Assembly (NCBI RefSeq): GCF_035046485.1
Contig: NC_085138.1
Span: forward strand, 7,005,409 to 7,069,408
Origin: Aedes albopictus
Taxonomy: Eukaryota > Arthropoda > Insecta > Diptera > Culicidae
Direction of reading: 5' to 3'
Length of the DNA: 64,000 bases
This document shows positions 24,242 to 34,454 of this stretch, in pieces (within the stretch, counting starts at the first letter, position 1; each line of letters starts with the position of its first letter). The notes beneath the pieces were generated by a model. The model was not told the DNA's origin. It ran no database searches and saw only the letters and a program-made list of their open reading frames with translations. Made by a program: the position numbers and the translations under genes.

Positions 24242-24526
24242 TCTCTCTCCTCTTCTTGGCGTAACGTCCTCACTGGGACAAAGCCTGCTTCTCAGCTTAG
24301 TGTTCTATGAGCACTGCCACAGTTATTAACTGAGAGCTTCCTCTGCCAATGACCATTTTGCATGTGTATATCGTGTGGCAGGCACGAAGATACTCTATGC
24401 CCAAGGAAGTCAAGGAAATTTCCTTTACGAAAAGATCCTGGACCGACCGGGAATCGAACCCGTCACCCTCAGCATGGTCATGCTGAATACCCGTGCGTTT
24501 ACCGCCTCGGCTATATGGGCCCTGCA
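24242..24526 (-). mobile_element. Feilai-like tRNA-derived SINE, full length
   Basis: On the minus strand it begins GGGCCCATATAGCCGAGGCG and has the A box (TAGCCGAGGCGGT) and B box (GGTTCGATTCCC). The body ends GAGGACGTTACGCCAAGAAG with a GAGA-rich tail. A perfect 11-bp target duplication AGTGAAATACC flanks it (24231-24241 and 24527-24537). The body matches my memory of the Aedes SINE family Feilai. The minus frame 24297-24539 is its translation and not a gene. Confidence 0.85.
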
Positions 24527-24539
24527 AGTGAAATACCAT

Positions 24540-25100
24540 AATTAATTAATTTATTTTTAATAGTGTTTTCTAATAAAATTTATAAAAGAGCCCGTATTGA
24601 AGTTTCTGGGGGAATTTGGGGTAAAATTCCGGCTCTATTCGTGCTAAAATCATATAAATCGGCTAATAGAAAGTGCCTTGAAAATGAGTGAATTTTAAGT
24701 ACACAGACATACGTACACACATACAGAGACATCCCCAACAAACATTATTGCTGTACAACAGATGAATAAGTCGTTCTTAATCTTGATTTTGAAAATTTTG
24801 GCTGAATAAGCTGTTATTCAGCTTTCATTGGCATTTGGGTTATCTCAATACGTCGAACTGAGTTGCTTTTGTATATGTGGCTGACCATCTGAGTCTTCTA
24901 TCGAAAATTCGTTTTTTGAGTAAACATAGCCTCTCAATATATTCAGTACACCAGTCTCACCAACTGGTCCATAGTGAGTGGATCAGCCATCGGGCAGAGC
25001 AGGGTAGCGTATACGCGGAGAAGGTATCCGAAACAGGAATAAGGCACGTTGAAGTACTAAACACGCTCGTTAACGCTAGCCAGCAAAGTGTGAACTACAT
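24540..25100. other. No gene; decayed relative of the CA-repeat-associated element
   Basis: The part at about 24690-24930 (ACATACGTACACACATACAG, then CGTCGAACTGAGTTGCTTTT) resembles the 3' part of the repeat at 28490-28690 and 36320-36570. Confidence 0.45.
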
Positions 25101-25670
25101 ATTAGAATAACCGCGCGTTCTGCATTAGCTGCATGCATATGGATGGCTGTCGTCGAGGGTGTTCTAGCAGCAGGTGGGGGTGTCGCAAGGGAGATTCCAT
25201 CTCTAACGACACGATGACGACGACGACGACGACGACGCCAGATGACGATGGCGAAATGCGATAAGTGCGCGTGAACAACTTTTTGTGTGGTTTGGTTTCT
25301 CTTTTCAGTGCAGTTGTTGGTCCCGGGTTATAAATAATTGCCGGAGTATCGATTTGAGTGGCTTGAAATTGAAATTCCATTACGTCCCTGCTGCGTGCGA
25401 GCGGGGGTTGAGATGACGGCGAGGACGTGGCCGGTGAAGGAGTTGTTGGTTGAGTAAGTTCAAGAGCGAGCAGTATGTAGTAGGCCACGATCGCTCCGGT
25501 AGCCCCTTGAGCACGTTCAAAAGTTGGTCGATTTTGTTTTACTTGGACTGGTCTGGGATTGCTTGGATTGCGAGTGTCCTTGTTACTGCATTCTCTCACC
25601 GTCGCAGCAGCAGAAAAAGGCAAGGCCTGCTGCGATGACGTCCGAGCGTTCAATTTTTGAGTAGTCTAGG
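25101..25670. other. GC-richer segment with GAC run; doubtful 183-codon minus frame
   Basis: The segment has balanced composition unlike its surroundings. A minus frame (25102-25653) opens with an S/P/T-rich stretch and includes a run of valines that is simply the (GAC)n repeat read in another frame. No domain is visible and no homologue is recognised. It could be host exon, promoter or enhancer DNA. I give low weight to it being a protein. Confidence 0.25.
25213..25238. repeat. (GAC)n microsatellite
   Basis: A near-pure run of GAC triplets. Confidence 0.9.
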
Positions 25671-27780
25671 GAGCTGATCCACCATCAGGTCCACGTGTCC
25701 ATATCACGCGTGTTTGCCTTCATGTCGACCGGCCGGCAGACAAAATACACAATCGATATGATATAGTTTTTCTCTTCCTCAAATCCTACACCGCACCGAG
25801 TGCCACTAAATGAATAAACCATTTCGATCAAGAAGGTTTGGATGGGATAGACCAAAGCTTCTCGAGACAGACAAACAGAAGTGAAAGGCCTTGCTCCTTC
25901 GATGGAATGTTGCTTCGAGGTGGTTGGTTGGCAGAAAAGGAGAAGTGCAAAGAAGTTGGATTCCAGAAATAAACGAAATGATTTATTTATTTTGTTCTCA
26001 TATGTCTACTCATATGCGGTTGCAGAGAGATACTGAATTTATCGCTTGAGTAAGGTGTTTTGGTTAACTGATTTAAACGTGATTGGTGTAGTAGTTTTTG
26101 TTTTTCCTTGACTTCAACTTAATTTCACAAATACTGTTAAAGTGGAAATTGACACGGAATTCTTCAGAAAAAGAACTCTGTATGTATTTTATGTAGTATT
26201 CTATGATGTATTTTATGAAGTCGCGTGCAGTTTATTCAGGAATATAACCACAAATGCTACGCAGAACATAATATGAGCTGGTGAGCTCGTTCCATGTTAT
26301 TGTTTATAATTTAAGCTGCTTCAAGTAGTATTCATGCTGCAATGCGAGATATTAAAACATGTTTGAATTGTTACTGCTCAGAAAAGTAACTCCTTGGTAA
26401 ACTTTTTTTTTCTCGCTTAGAAGCCTCAACAAAATTGCGTTAAAACTAATGGCATCCATTTTGGATAAATTGATTTCTTTTCTGGGAATATCGCCGCTGG
26501 CAACTTATTGAAACCGTAAGTCTCCCCGATGAACGGTTTATGCATCAATATATCCAGATGATTTGTGATGGAAGGCAATGTGAAAGGAGGAAAAAAAATG
26601 TGCCAAGGTTCCTTCCGCTCTAAGGTTGGCATGGGGACCACTTTTCCCCTAAAGGCAACCAACGTCGCGATGGAGAATGATAACGTATCCATCTGCTTTT
26701 CAACAGCGACATTGCATAGGCAAAGAAGGCACCGTCTGTCAGCCAATGGTAGGTATAAGAGTCGAGAAAAAAACCCGGATGCTGATCCTCTTTCCGTGTG
26801 GCTCTGCCTGATGGCCTGCAGTGATCTCGGTGATACTTCCTTGCGGTGAAAAAGCAAATAAGGATAAAAAAAGGCTTCTAAAACGGCATTCAATAATGGT
26901 AGAGGTGAATATGATGACCCAGATGGGTGAGAATGCTCATCGACGAACGTGAAACGGATCAGCGGTGATGTATCATGCGAACAAAACTTTTCATTTGCAA
27001 GATGACTTTATGCACTTGAGAAACCTAATAAGCAGTAATCTTTTCGTCAAGCTCGTGAAGCTTTTGCAGAAAACAGTAATGGTAAAAAACCCGATTTAAT
27101 CCACCTATGGTGAACAGAACCCTTCTTACACTTATTAAAATTATTGTTGTATTATTTGTATTTAACATATTTATTTTGTGTAATTGACCAAAAGTTCTAG
27201 AAAATATTGTGGATTTGGCATCTAGTGGATTGGTTTCCAAAATAGCATCATGGACCATGGATTAAACTACCAGAAATGCCAGACACCTCCTAGAATCTTG
27301 TATGGAATGTTTAAAAAATAGCTTGCAAATTCTGGAATATTGTATCTTTTGTTAACTGCCAAAAGGTCTTGAATCGATTAACAAATTGGTAAGAAAATCA
27401 GCGAGATACACTTTGTCTAATATCTCTTAATCAGTCGATTAAATTAGCTCCGAAGTACTTGGTATTCATGGTTATGGTGTAGAAAGGATAAAAATGATAT
27501 ATCTACTAAGTTAATCAGTTTTGGCATTAGCTAGTTATTTTGGCTGTCCGGTTCTTGCATTTTTCCCACAATATAGAAATTCAAAGCTTTCATTTAACAT
27601 ATTGTTAGTTTTCATAGAGTTCCTGTGTATTTGTAATTTGTTATTTATAATTTGTTATTTATAACTTTGTTGAAAACAATAACCTGCTAGTATATAGTTT
27701 GTATGAGGTCAGCATTATTTATTGAAAAATAATTTCCCAAAGACTGGTCAAAAACTCATGCAAGATAACAAGTGAATATA
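25671..27780. other. Gene-free stretch; doubtful 155-codon minus frame
   Basis: The minus frame at 26426-26893 overlaps a plus frame at 26565-26849. Neither shows a known domain, signal or repeat. The area around 26450-26960 is less AT-rich than the rest. It may be unique host DNA. I see no splice pattern I can defend. Confidence 0.3.
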
Positions 27781-28690
27781 ATAATAATAAAAGAATTTAT
27801 TTGAATACTCTTCGTAAAATATCTCAGTAATCAAATGTCGATTTGAAATAAAATTTCAGGGCATTTTACAAGGATATTGTAGCTTTCATTTGGTGCTTAT
27901 AGAACCCAAATCGGTTGACAGATGGGTGAGATATTTATTATGGTACCCTTGGTCAAAAATCTCTCAAAAAGTTAACCTGTATTACTCCCAAGTACTATTT
28001 GAAATATATCTCGGTAACCAAATGTCCAATCCTAATGAAATTGTATAGGGTTCTACTAGAATGTTGTAGCTTTCATTTGGTGCCAGGAGAACCGAAATCG
28101 GTTGACAGACGAGATATTTATTATGATACACTTGGTCAAACATCTCAAAAGATTTAGTTGTATAAATCTTAAGTATTTTTCGAAAGATATATCTGTAACC
28201 AAATGTCCAATCGAAATAAAATTTCTAGGCGATCTACTAGGATGCTGTAGCTTTCATTTGGTGCCAAGAGAACCCAAATCGATTGACAAACGGCCGAAAT
28301 ATTTATTATCATACAATTGGTCAAAAATCTTAAAAAGTTTAGATGTATGACTCATAAGTACTCTTCGAGAGATATCTCGGTAACCAAACGTCCAATCGAA
28401 AAAAAATTCACTAGCGTTCTACTAGGATGTAGTAGCTTTCATTTGCTTCCAAGAGAGCTCAAATCGGTTGAGAGACGGCTGAGAAACGTGCGTGACTTTT
28501 TTTGTAACGCACATACACACACACACACACACACACATACACACATACACACACACATACAGACATTTGCTCAGTTCGTCGAGCTGAGTTCATTGGTATA
28601 TGAGACTCGGCCCTCCGGGCCTCGGATCGAAAGTCGGTTTTTCGAGCGATATTTATACCCTTCTTATGAGTATAAGAAGGGTAAAAAGGC
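27781..28690 (+). repeat. Tandem array of about 183-bp units ending in (CA)n, left copy
   Basis: The marker GATATCTCGGTAACCAAATG and its variants recur at about 27821, 28008, 28191 and 28374, giving a spacing of 183-187 bp. Each unit contains GTAGCTTTCATTTGGTGCC and AAATCGGTTGACAGACGG. The last unit is followed by a CA microsatellite (28509-28561). A unique end follows, with ACAGACATTTGCTCAGTTCG, a GGCCCTCCGGGCC palindrome and TATAAGAAGGGTAAAA. A second copy with the same plan lies at 35640-36570. Frames 28102-28350 and 28317-28712 are translations of the units. Confidence 0.8.
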
Positions 28691-29250
28691 TTTTCCTACA
28701 TGCATTCCGTGATATTTTTGCTACTGTTTATTAAGCTCAAATATTACAAAGTGTTGCTTGAGTACCGGACCGGGGGGATTTCTTTCAGATGAATAACCTC
28801 CAGAGCAGACTGTGTTTGAGCTCTTATATTGGGAGATTACAAATTTCCTATATGGGACAGTATGGAGTATATGGAACATAGTATATGAGTTTTGCAGTCC
28901 AAGTTCATCAATGCAAATAGTGTGAGCTTTTAGTCTTAAGTCTAGTAGCACTTACGTTTAATGTCCCTCTAAGTCATGTATGTCCGGTAATTAAGTCGTG
29001 TTTATCTTTCGTCATGTATTCAGGGACGGCTGTAAGTATTATTGGATGCGACTTCAGAAGAAATTCTGTAGATAAACATTCTAACATCTTACCAACCAAC
29101 GCAAATTGTTTCAATTCAGGTTATGCAAAGTCCGTCACTACGCTATATTGTGAACTAAAGCTCTAAAGTGAGATTTCATTAGATTTAGGCATTATACCAA
29201 TTATGTTTAGATTACCTGCTAGTTAATTATAGTTCACACAATAGGACAGA
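28691..29250. other. No gene seen
   Basis: AT-rich spacer between the tandem array and the hairpin. No structure I can support. Confidence 0.4.
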
Positions 29251-29590
29251 TCGGTGAAGTACTAGATTTGTAGTAATGAGCTGAATTTTAGTATGGTGAG
29301 AAGGTCAATTCTCCGTTTCTGCAATGAAATGGTACAAAAAGCGTGGGTATTATGATTCCTTGCCTAATTTGATGCTGTTTGAGCAAAACTTTGTAAAACA
29401 ATGTTGTTGTTTTCTCCATTTCTTGCAACATAAACAACATAATTATCCAAAGTTTTGCTCAAACAGCATCAAATTAGGCAAGGAATCATAATACCCACGC
29501 TTTTTGTACCATTTCATTGCAGAAACGAAGAATTGACCTTCTCACCATACTAAAATTCAGCTCATTACTACAAATCTAGTACTACACCGA
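29251..29590. repeat. Near-perfect long hairpin, 143-bp arms
   Basis: The arm 29251-29393 (starting TCGGTGAAGTACTAGATTTG) is inverted at 29448-29590 with only a few mismatches, for example GAAGTA against GTAGTA and GTTTCTG against GTTTCTGC-flanked variants. A 54-bp spacer (29394-29447) separates the arms and can itself pair weakly (ATGTTGTTGTT with AACAACAT). It abuts the presumed 3' end of the BEL element. Confidence 0.85.
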
Positions 29591-29819
29591 ACGTGCCCCA
29601 TTAGAATAATAAATTTGGAAAAATATTTCAATTAAAGTAGAATTCACTTTCAATTCATGACAATCTGATTCTGCATGGATTATTTGTTCTAATCTTGCTA
29701 CTCACGGTCAGTGACAGTCGTATCTGTCACTCCATTCCATTGTCATCACAGGCTCCATCAGGTGGTTGACGTCGGAGGGTTTATAAAAGGCGCGCGCTGT
29801 CCAATAGGGTCAGCTAACA
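29591..29819 (-). repeat. Candidate BEL 3' LTR (partial or single)
   Basis: On the minus strand, after the integrase stop, a purine tract (CCCGGGGGGAG) is followed by TGTTAGCTGACCCTATTGGA, then a TATA-like CTTTTATAAACCC about 30 bp on. This is the expected order of polypurine tract, LTR start and promoter. I found no matching copy upstream of gag (35435-35640), so LTR identity is inferred from position and motifs only. Where it ends is unknown; the hairpin begins at 29590. Confidence 0.5.
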
Positions 29820-29851
29820 CTCCCCCCGGGTACGCCTACGTCGTAGTTGGC

Positions 29852-30394
29852 TTACTCATCGTCGCGCCTAACATCCAGAACTGCTAACTTGGCTGTTGCT
29901 CTCTCATATACACCCGAAGCAGTTCGTACTGTTGCGGATCGGACTTGGTTGTCTTTTGCAGTTTTGACCCCGATGACTTTGCCCTTAGGCCAACAGTTCC
30001 GTGGTAACTGGGGATCAACGATGACTACAATGTCACCAACGGATATCGGCTTCGTGTAGGTGAACCATTTGGTTCGTCTAGTGATATCTGGAAGATATTC
30101 TGCTACCCAACGCTTCCAGTATTGGTTTGCTAGAACCTGCGATGTAGTATAAGCTTGCTTCAAGGTGATTCCGCTGTCGTCGATGAAAGTGAGAGGTTTC
30201 GTACCGTTGGAAGAACCCAATACGAAATGATTCGGAGTGAGAGCCGGTTCGGATTCATCGTCAATCGGGACGTGAGTCAGCGGGCGAGAATTAACTATGT
30301 TCTCGACTTCAATCAAGAAGTTTCGGAGTTCTTCATCTCGTAGCGTACGCGACGGGCTAATAGACATCAAATTGTTTTTCACGGTGCGAATCAA
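29852..30394 (-). pseudogene. BEL integrase C-terminal part
   Basis: The frame contains NFLIEVENIVNSRPLTHVPI and ALTPNHFVLG, then YWKRWVAEYLPDITRRTKW and GDIVVIVDPQLPRNCWPKGK. These are typical of the C-terminal integrase region of BEL/Pao polyproteins (the NSRPL and LTPxHFLLG motifs, and the WxxGR-like end domain). It ends in a normal stop just before the purine tract and putative LTR, so this is the true polyprotein end. It is separated from the catalytic core piece (30357-30614) by a one-base shift in a run of eight identical bases. Confidence 0.85.
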
Positions 30395-30614
30395 CCTCTC
30401 CCAACTCCCCCCCCATATGTGGAGCAGCTGGCGGATTAAACACCCATTGCGTTTCAGTGCTGACGAACTCCTTAATGATCTCCTGCTCGTTGATTTCTGC
30501 CTCTACATCGCAGAGCTCTCGACTCGTTCCAACGAAGTTTGTGCCACGGTCGCTATAAATCACTCCTGGAGTTCCACGGCGAGCGATAAAATTTCGTAAG
30601 GCCATTACACACAC
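30357..30614 (-). pseudogene. BEL integrase catalytic core, second half
   Basis: FIARRGTPGVIYSDRGTNF carries the second catalytic aspartate of the DDE triad (SDRG). WVFNPPAAPHMGGE leads toward the glutamate region, but the frame is lost at the following G8 tract, so the expected glutamate is read only in the next frame (30394 downward). The frame is shifted relative to the preceding piece in a TG-rich word near 30610. It belongs to the same broken polyprotein as its neighbours. Confidence 0.85.
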
Positions 30615-31059
30615 GTAAGGCCGTACTTAGGGTATGCACTACCTCAATATGCACCGCTCGGACCGTTAAACAAGTCGCGAGCATTCCCCAGCGCTTTTCG
30701 ATTCTGCGTCCAACGGATACCTTGATGGGACCGAAGTAATCGATCCCCACATGTGTGAAGGGACGTGCAAAAGCTGCCAGTCGGGCCGGTGGTAAATCAG
30801 CCATGATAGGCGGACGCGGAATGGCACTTGCGTTCTTGCATCGCTGGCATCGCCTTCTGATGTTACCATAGCATACACGAATCCGCGGAATGTTGTACCT
30901 TTGGCGTAGCTCATTAATGACGGTTTCATGATTGCAGTGGTGGTACTTTTCATGGTAGTGTGCAACTATTAGTGTGGTTATGTGGTGGTCACGCGGCAAT
31001 ATAACTGGATATTTCGAGTCTTCGGTTGAATACTGGCACATCCGTGTTCTGCCCTGCAT
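30553..31059 (-). pseudogene. BEL integrase zinc domain and first half of core
   Basis: The frame has HYHEKYHHCNHETVINELRQ and, further on, RRRCQRCKNAS, which together give an HHCC-like integrase zinc-binding domain. FTHVGIDYFGPIKV holds the first catalytic aspartate. LTVRAVHIEVVHTLST follows, as usual in BEL integrase. Upstream it overlaps the end of the long pol frame; the correct frame is re-entered after a shift in an A7/T7 run at 31110-31116. Confidence 0.85.
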
Positions 31060-34000
31060 CCTGAGAATTCCTCGGGTATCCAGGAAAGGAGAAAGCTGAT
31101 ACAGAGCGCTTTTTTTGGCAGAGGCGTAAGTGGCTTATTTGGAAGATCCTGCGCTCTTTGTAGAATAGCAATTTCTTCACGAAAAGAGTCAATTTGCGCA
31201 AGTCGCTGCAAATATGCTTCGGCTTGGATCAGTTCTTCGGTGGCTAGCGGGCCAGTAGAGGATGGTAATTTCTGCAGCCTGCGTCGGCAGTTTGCAGGAA
31301 ACCGGAATATGAAAGCTATCACATGGAGAAGTCGCTTCCAACTGGAAAATTCGACCACGTCCACTATTGGCTCTGGAACTGTGAAATGTGCTAGCAGATT
31401 TGGACCAAGTTCCGTAGCCGTTGAGAAAGCATTGTAGGGGATAAGCGGCCATTCCGACTCAGCACGCCACAGAAAGTCTGGTCCCTTGAACCATCTGCTA
31501 TCGGGACTCAAGTCTGGCCAACCAACCCACTTGGTGGCGTCGTCCGCTGCATTTTGCTTGGTGGGTACCCAGCGCCAATCCTTGATATCGGTGATTTCGA
31601 GGATTTCACTCACTCTAAATGCCACATATTGACTGTACCGCCTGTGATCCGAGTTAATCCAGCAAATTACGTCCCGGGAATCAGACCAGAAAATACGACG
31701 GGTGATTGCGACGGACAAGGACTCGGAAATTGATTTGGCCAGTCTAGCACCTATGACACCTGCTTGAAGCTCAAGCTTCGGGATAGAGGTGAACTTCAGT
31801 GGGGCCACTCGTGTCTTAGCAGCAACTAGTGTACATTCCACGACATCGTTCTTATGAAAGCGGAGATATGCAACTGCAGCAAAACCATTTTCGCTCGCAT
31901 CGACAAACACATGTAATTGCGTATCAAAGTCGGTATCTAAGGAGGTGTGGATTCGGAAGCAACGAGGAATACTTGTTTGCTCTACTTGAGGAAGGATCTG
32001 GAGCCATTGTTTCCATTTCTCAAAGGATTCGTCTTGGAGTTGCTCGTCCCACTCTACTCCGGAACGCCATACTTCTTGCAATAATATCTTCAAGAACATG
32101 AGGTAGTGGGCTATCAAACCTAACGGGTCGAAGATTGTCATGAGCACCCGAGGAATCTCTCTCTTTGTCGGGCAACGTTGACCATTCAACAATTCTTTAT
32201 CATACCTGTTCCAGCTGATTTTAAATGTGAAGGCATCTGTTGATGTGCACCACCACATTCCCAAAACTTTTTCCGTTGCAAGCTCTGAGGACAAGTCCAA
32301 GTTTTTCTCTGGAACGTTCTCTCCTTGCAGTGCGTGTAAGACTCGACTGGAGTTGCTGACCCAGTTGCGTATTTCGAACCCGCCGTTCCTGTGCACCAGC
32401 TTAACTTCGTTTGCGAGCTGAATGGCCTCCTGCTCAGTCTCTACGCTCTCAAGCATATCGTCCACATAATGCCTCTTTGTTATAGTTTCCGCCGCCTTTG
32501 GGAACTCCTGAGAGTGTCGTTCAGCGTTGATGTTTTTAACATATTGAGCGCAGCTCGGCGAACAGCAAGCTCCAAAAGTCATGACGCACATCACGTAGGT
32601 CCGCACTTCACCGGCTGCGTCCGTCCAGAAGAATCGCTGGCAGTTTTGATCGTCCTCTCGGATGTCCACCTGGTGGAACATCTCGCGGATGTCACCTGTT
32701 ATGCCCACTCTATGTCCACGGAACTGAAGAAGGATGGACAGCAACGAACACAGCTGATCCGGGCCCTTCAGAAGCGCAGAGTTTAGTGATCTCCCGAAAG
32801 TTTCTGCTGCAGCATCCCACACAATCCTTATCTTTCCAGGTTTATTGGGATTTGTGACCGGAAATATTGGAAGGTACCATACCCGCGATACCGGTTTGTG
32901 CAGCTCCTCTCTGGTGAGCTGACGAATGTATCCCTTTTTCATGTAGTCGACAATTTTCTGGTTCAGTGTATCCGCCAACTGTGGATCCTTTCTTAAGCGC
33001 ATTTCAAGAGAACGATGACGGCGAAGGGCCATTGCATGATTATCTGGAAGGCGAACATCATCGTGGCGCCAGAGTAGTCCGGTTTCATATCGACCATCCT
33101 TGAGTTTTGTGAGAGAACCTAGAAGAGTCTCCGTTGACCGTTGATCGTCAGCGGACCGAAGTAAGTTCGTTGGCTTTGTTACCCCGAGGCTATCTAAAGA
33201 AAAATATTCCTTCATTGCTTGATGTAGGGCTTCGTCCATGCTGTCGCTTCGCTGATGTTCATGAAACGCGCATTGGACAACATTAGACACATGCTCCATG
33301 CACCCTCCGTACACGGTCCATCCTAGACGCGTTTTCGATGCGATTGGATGATGTAATTCTCCTTCTCTGCTTTGAAGTACCAAGCCAACAAACGCGTGCT
33401 TCAGCCCTATGAGGATGCGTGGTTGAGCGGAGTGATATGAATCTATTGGAAGACCACGAAGATGTGGATATGACCGTGACAATTCTTTCATATCGATGGT
33501 CTGGTGAGGCAAAAGAAGCTCTTGAACTGTCCTTACGTTGTTCAAACTAAACATTTTGGTTTGGTTCCGGATCCCTCCTATTTCTAGGCTTACGACACGG
33601 GAGTTGTCTTCGTTGCGCTCCTTTCCACCAGTCCATCTCAGGCATAGCGGACTGGTTTCGCCATCAAGATCCAGAGACTTTGCCAACCCATCATCGAGCA
33701 AACTGAGCTCAGAGCCTTCGTCGAAAAACGCATATGTTTGGACTGTTCTACCACGGCCTCTTAGTACTACGGGCAGATATCGAAAAATAACAGCAGAAGT
33801 TTTTGTACCGTGAGTATTGCATCCGTGACCTTGGCTAGTCTCCAGCTGGGATGGCGCAGTGGCCGAAACTTCCACTGTGGTGGTTTGTTGAGCTCGCTGC
33901 TGATCGTTGTGTAGTAATGTGTGATGTTTGAATGTGCACCCGTTTTGGCCACACTCTTTTCTGTTGCAGTTTCCGTTATGGCGGCGAAGGCATCTGCGGC

Positions 34001-34454
34001 ACAATCCGAACTCACGCACAGCAGCCCAGCGTGCGTCACGTGAGAGTTCTAGGAACTGTTTGCACTTATCGACTGTTTTACAGCTGCCTTTGCAGATCGG
34101 ACACCCATCGCTGACACGATCCTTGGACGCCGAGGTGTACATGTTGCTTGTCGTAACGGGTACCGATGAGAGAACTTCCGGTGGAGACTCCAGATGAGCG
34201 TTTAAGAAGGCATTTCCCTTTTTCGGTGAACGAGAGTCGCTCCGAGTTTGCTTCTGATCTATGATCGTCGAAGGAATCACAACTGTACTAGCGGCCTCTG
34301 CAAGGGAGTAGAGGAAATTTCCGAGAGTCGCCAGGTTGACTCGAGGTACAGACATACGGTAGCATGCCCAATCCAGCTTCAAAGTTGGCGGGAGCTTGGC
34401 CACCAGTTGCTGCAAGAGTGATCCTCTAGGCCACATGCATCCACTGTTGCACAA
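30978..34454 (-). CDS. BEL pol: protease, reverse transcriptase, RNase H
   Basis: The 1,158-codon frame begins within the gag C-terminus. Near residues 115-185 are Cys/His clusters (CPICKGSC, CRRCLRRHNGNC, HHTLLH). A BEL aspartic protease follows, with FFDEGSELSLLDD near residue 245. The reverse transcriptase has VRIVWDAAA, FHQVDIRED and the catalytic YVDDMLES (32454-32468 encodes the YVDD part). RNase H starts at LHVFVDASENGFAAVAYL near residue 865, with FWSDSRDVICWI later. The frame runs out of phase at 31110-31116, so the integrase lies in other frames. The first 10 or so residues may not be native, because gag and pol should be continuous. The protein would not be functional as one unit. 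Confidence 0.9.
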   Translation of the reverse strand: MCNSGCMWPRGSLLQQLVAKLPPTLKLDWACYRMSVPRVNLATLGNFLYSLAEAASTVVIPSTIIDQKQTRSDSRSPKKGNAFLNAHLESPPEVLSSVPVTTSNMYTSASKDRVSDGCPICKGSCKTVDKCKQFLELSRDARWAAVREFGLCRRCLRRHNGNCNRKECGQNGCTFKHHTLLHNDQQRAQQTTTVEVSATAPSQLETSQGHGCNTHGTKTSAVIFRYLPVVLRGRGRTVQTYAFFDEGSELSLLDDGLAKSLDLDGETSPLCLRWTGGKERNEDNSRVVSLEIGGIRNQTKMFSLNNVRTVQELLLPHQTIDMKELSRSYPHLRGLPIDSYHSAQPRILIGLKHAFVGLVLQSREGELHHPIASKTRLGWTVYGGCMEHVSNVVQCAFHEHQRSDSMDEALHQAMKEYFSLDSLGVTKPTNLLRSADDQRSTETLLGSLTKLKDGRYETGLLWRHDDVRLPDNHAMALRRHRSLEMRLRKDPQLADTLNQKIVDYMKKGYIRQLTREELHKPVSRVWYLPIFPVTNPNKPGKIRIVWDAAAETFGRSLNSALLKGPDQLCSLLSILLQFRGHRVGITGDIREMFHQVDIREDDQNCQRFFWTDAAGEVRTYVMCVMTFGACCSPSCAQYVKNINAERHSQEFPKAAETITKRHYVDDMLESVETEQEAIQLANEVKLVHRNGGFEIRNWVSNSSRVLHALQGENVPEKNLDLSSELATEKVLGMWWCTSTDAFTFKISWNRYDKELLNGQRCPTKREIPRVLMTIFDPLGLIAHYLMFLKILLQEVWRSGVEWDEQLQDESFEKWKQWLQILPQVEQTSIPRCFRIHTSLDTDFDTQLHVFVDASENGFAAVAYLRFHKNDVVECTLVAAKTRVAPLKFTSIPKLELQAGVIGARLAKSISESLSVAITRRIFWSDSRDVICWINSDHRRYSQYVAFRVSEILEITDIKDWRWVPTKQNAADDATKWVGWPDLSPDSRWFKGPDFLWRAESEWPLIPYNAFSTATELGPNLLAHFTVPEPIVDVVEFSSWKRLLHVIAFIFRFPANCRRRLQKLPSSTGPLATEELIQAEAYLQRLAQIDSFREEIAILQRAQDLPNKPLTPLPKKALCISFLLSWIPEEFSGCRAEHGCASIQPKTRNIQLYCRVTTT

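Noticed and set aside
25102..25653. 183-codon minus frame as a host protein
   Set aside because: Its valine run is a (GAC)n microsatellite and the remainder is low-complexity; kept only as a low-confidence note.
27781..28690. CRISPR-like array
   Set aside because: Units of about 183 bp are themselves the repeat, with no spacer structure, and the window is eukaryotic.
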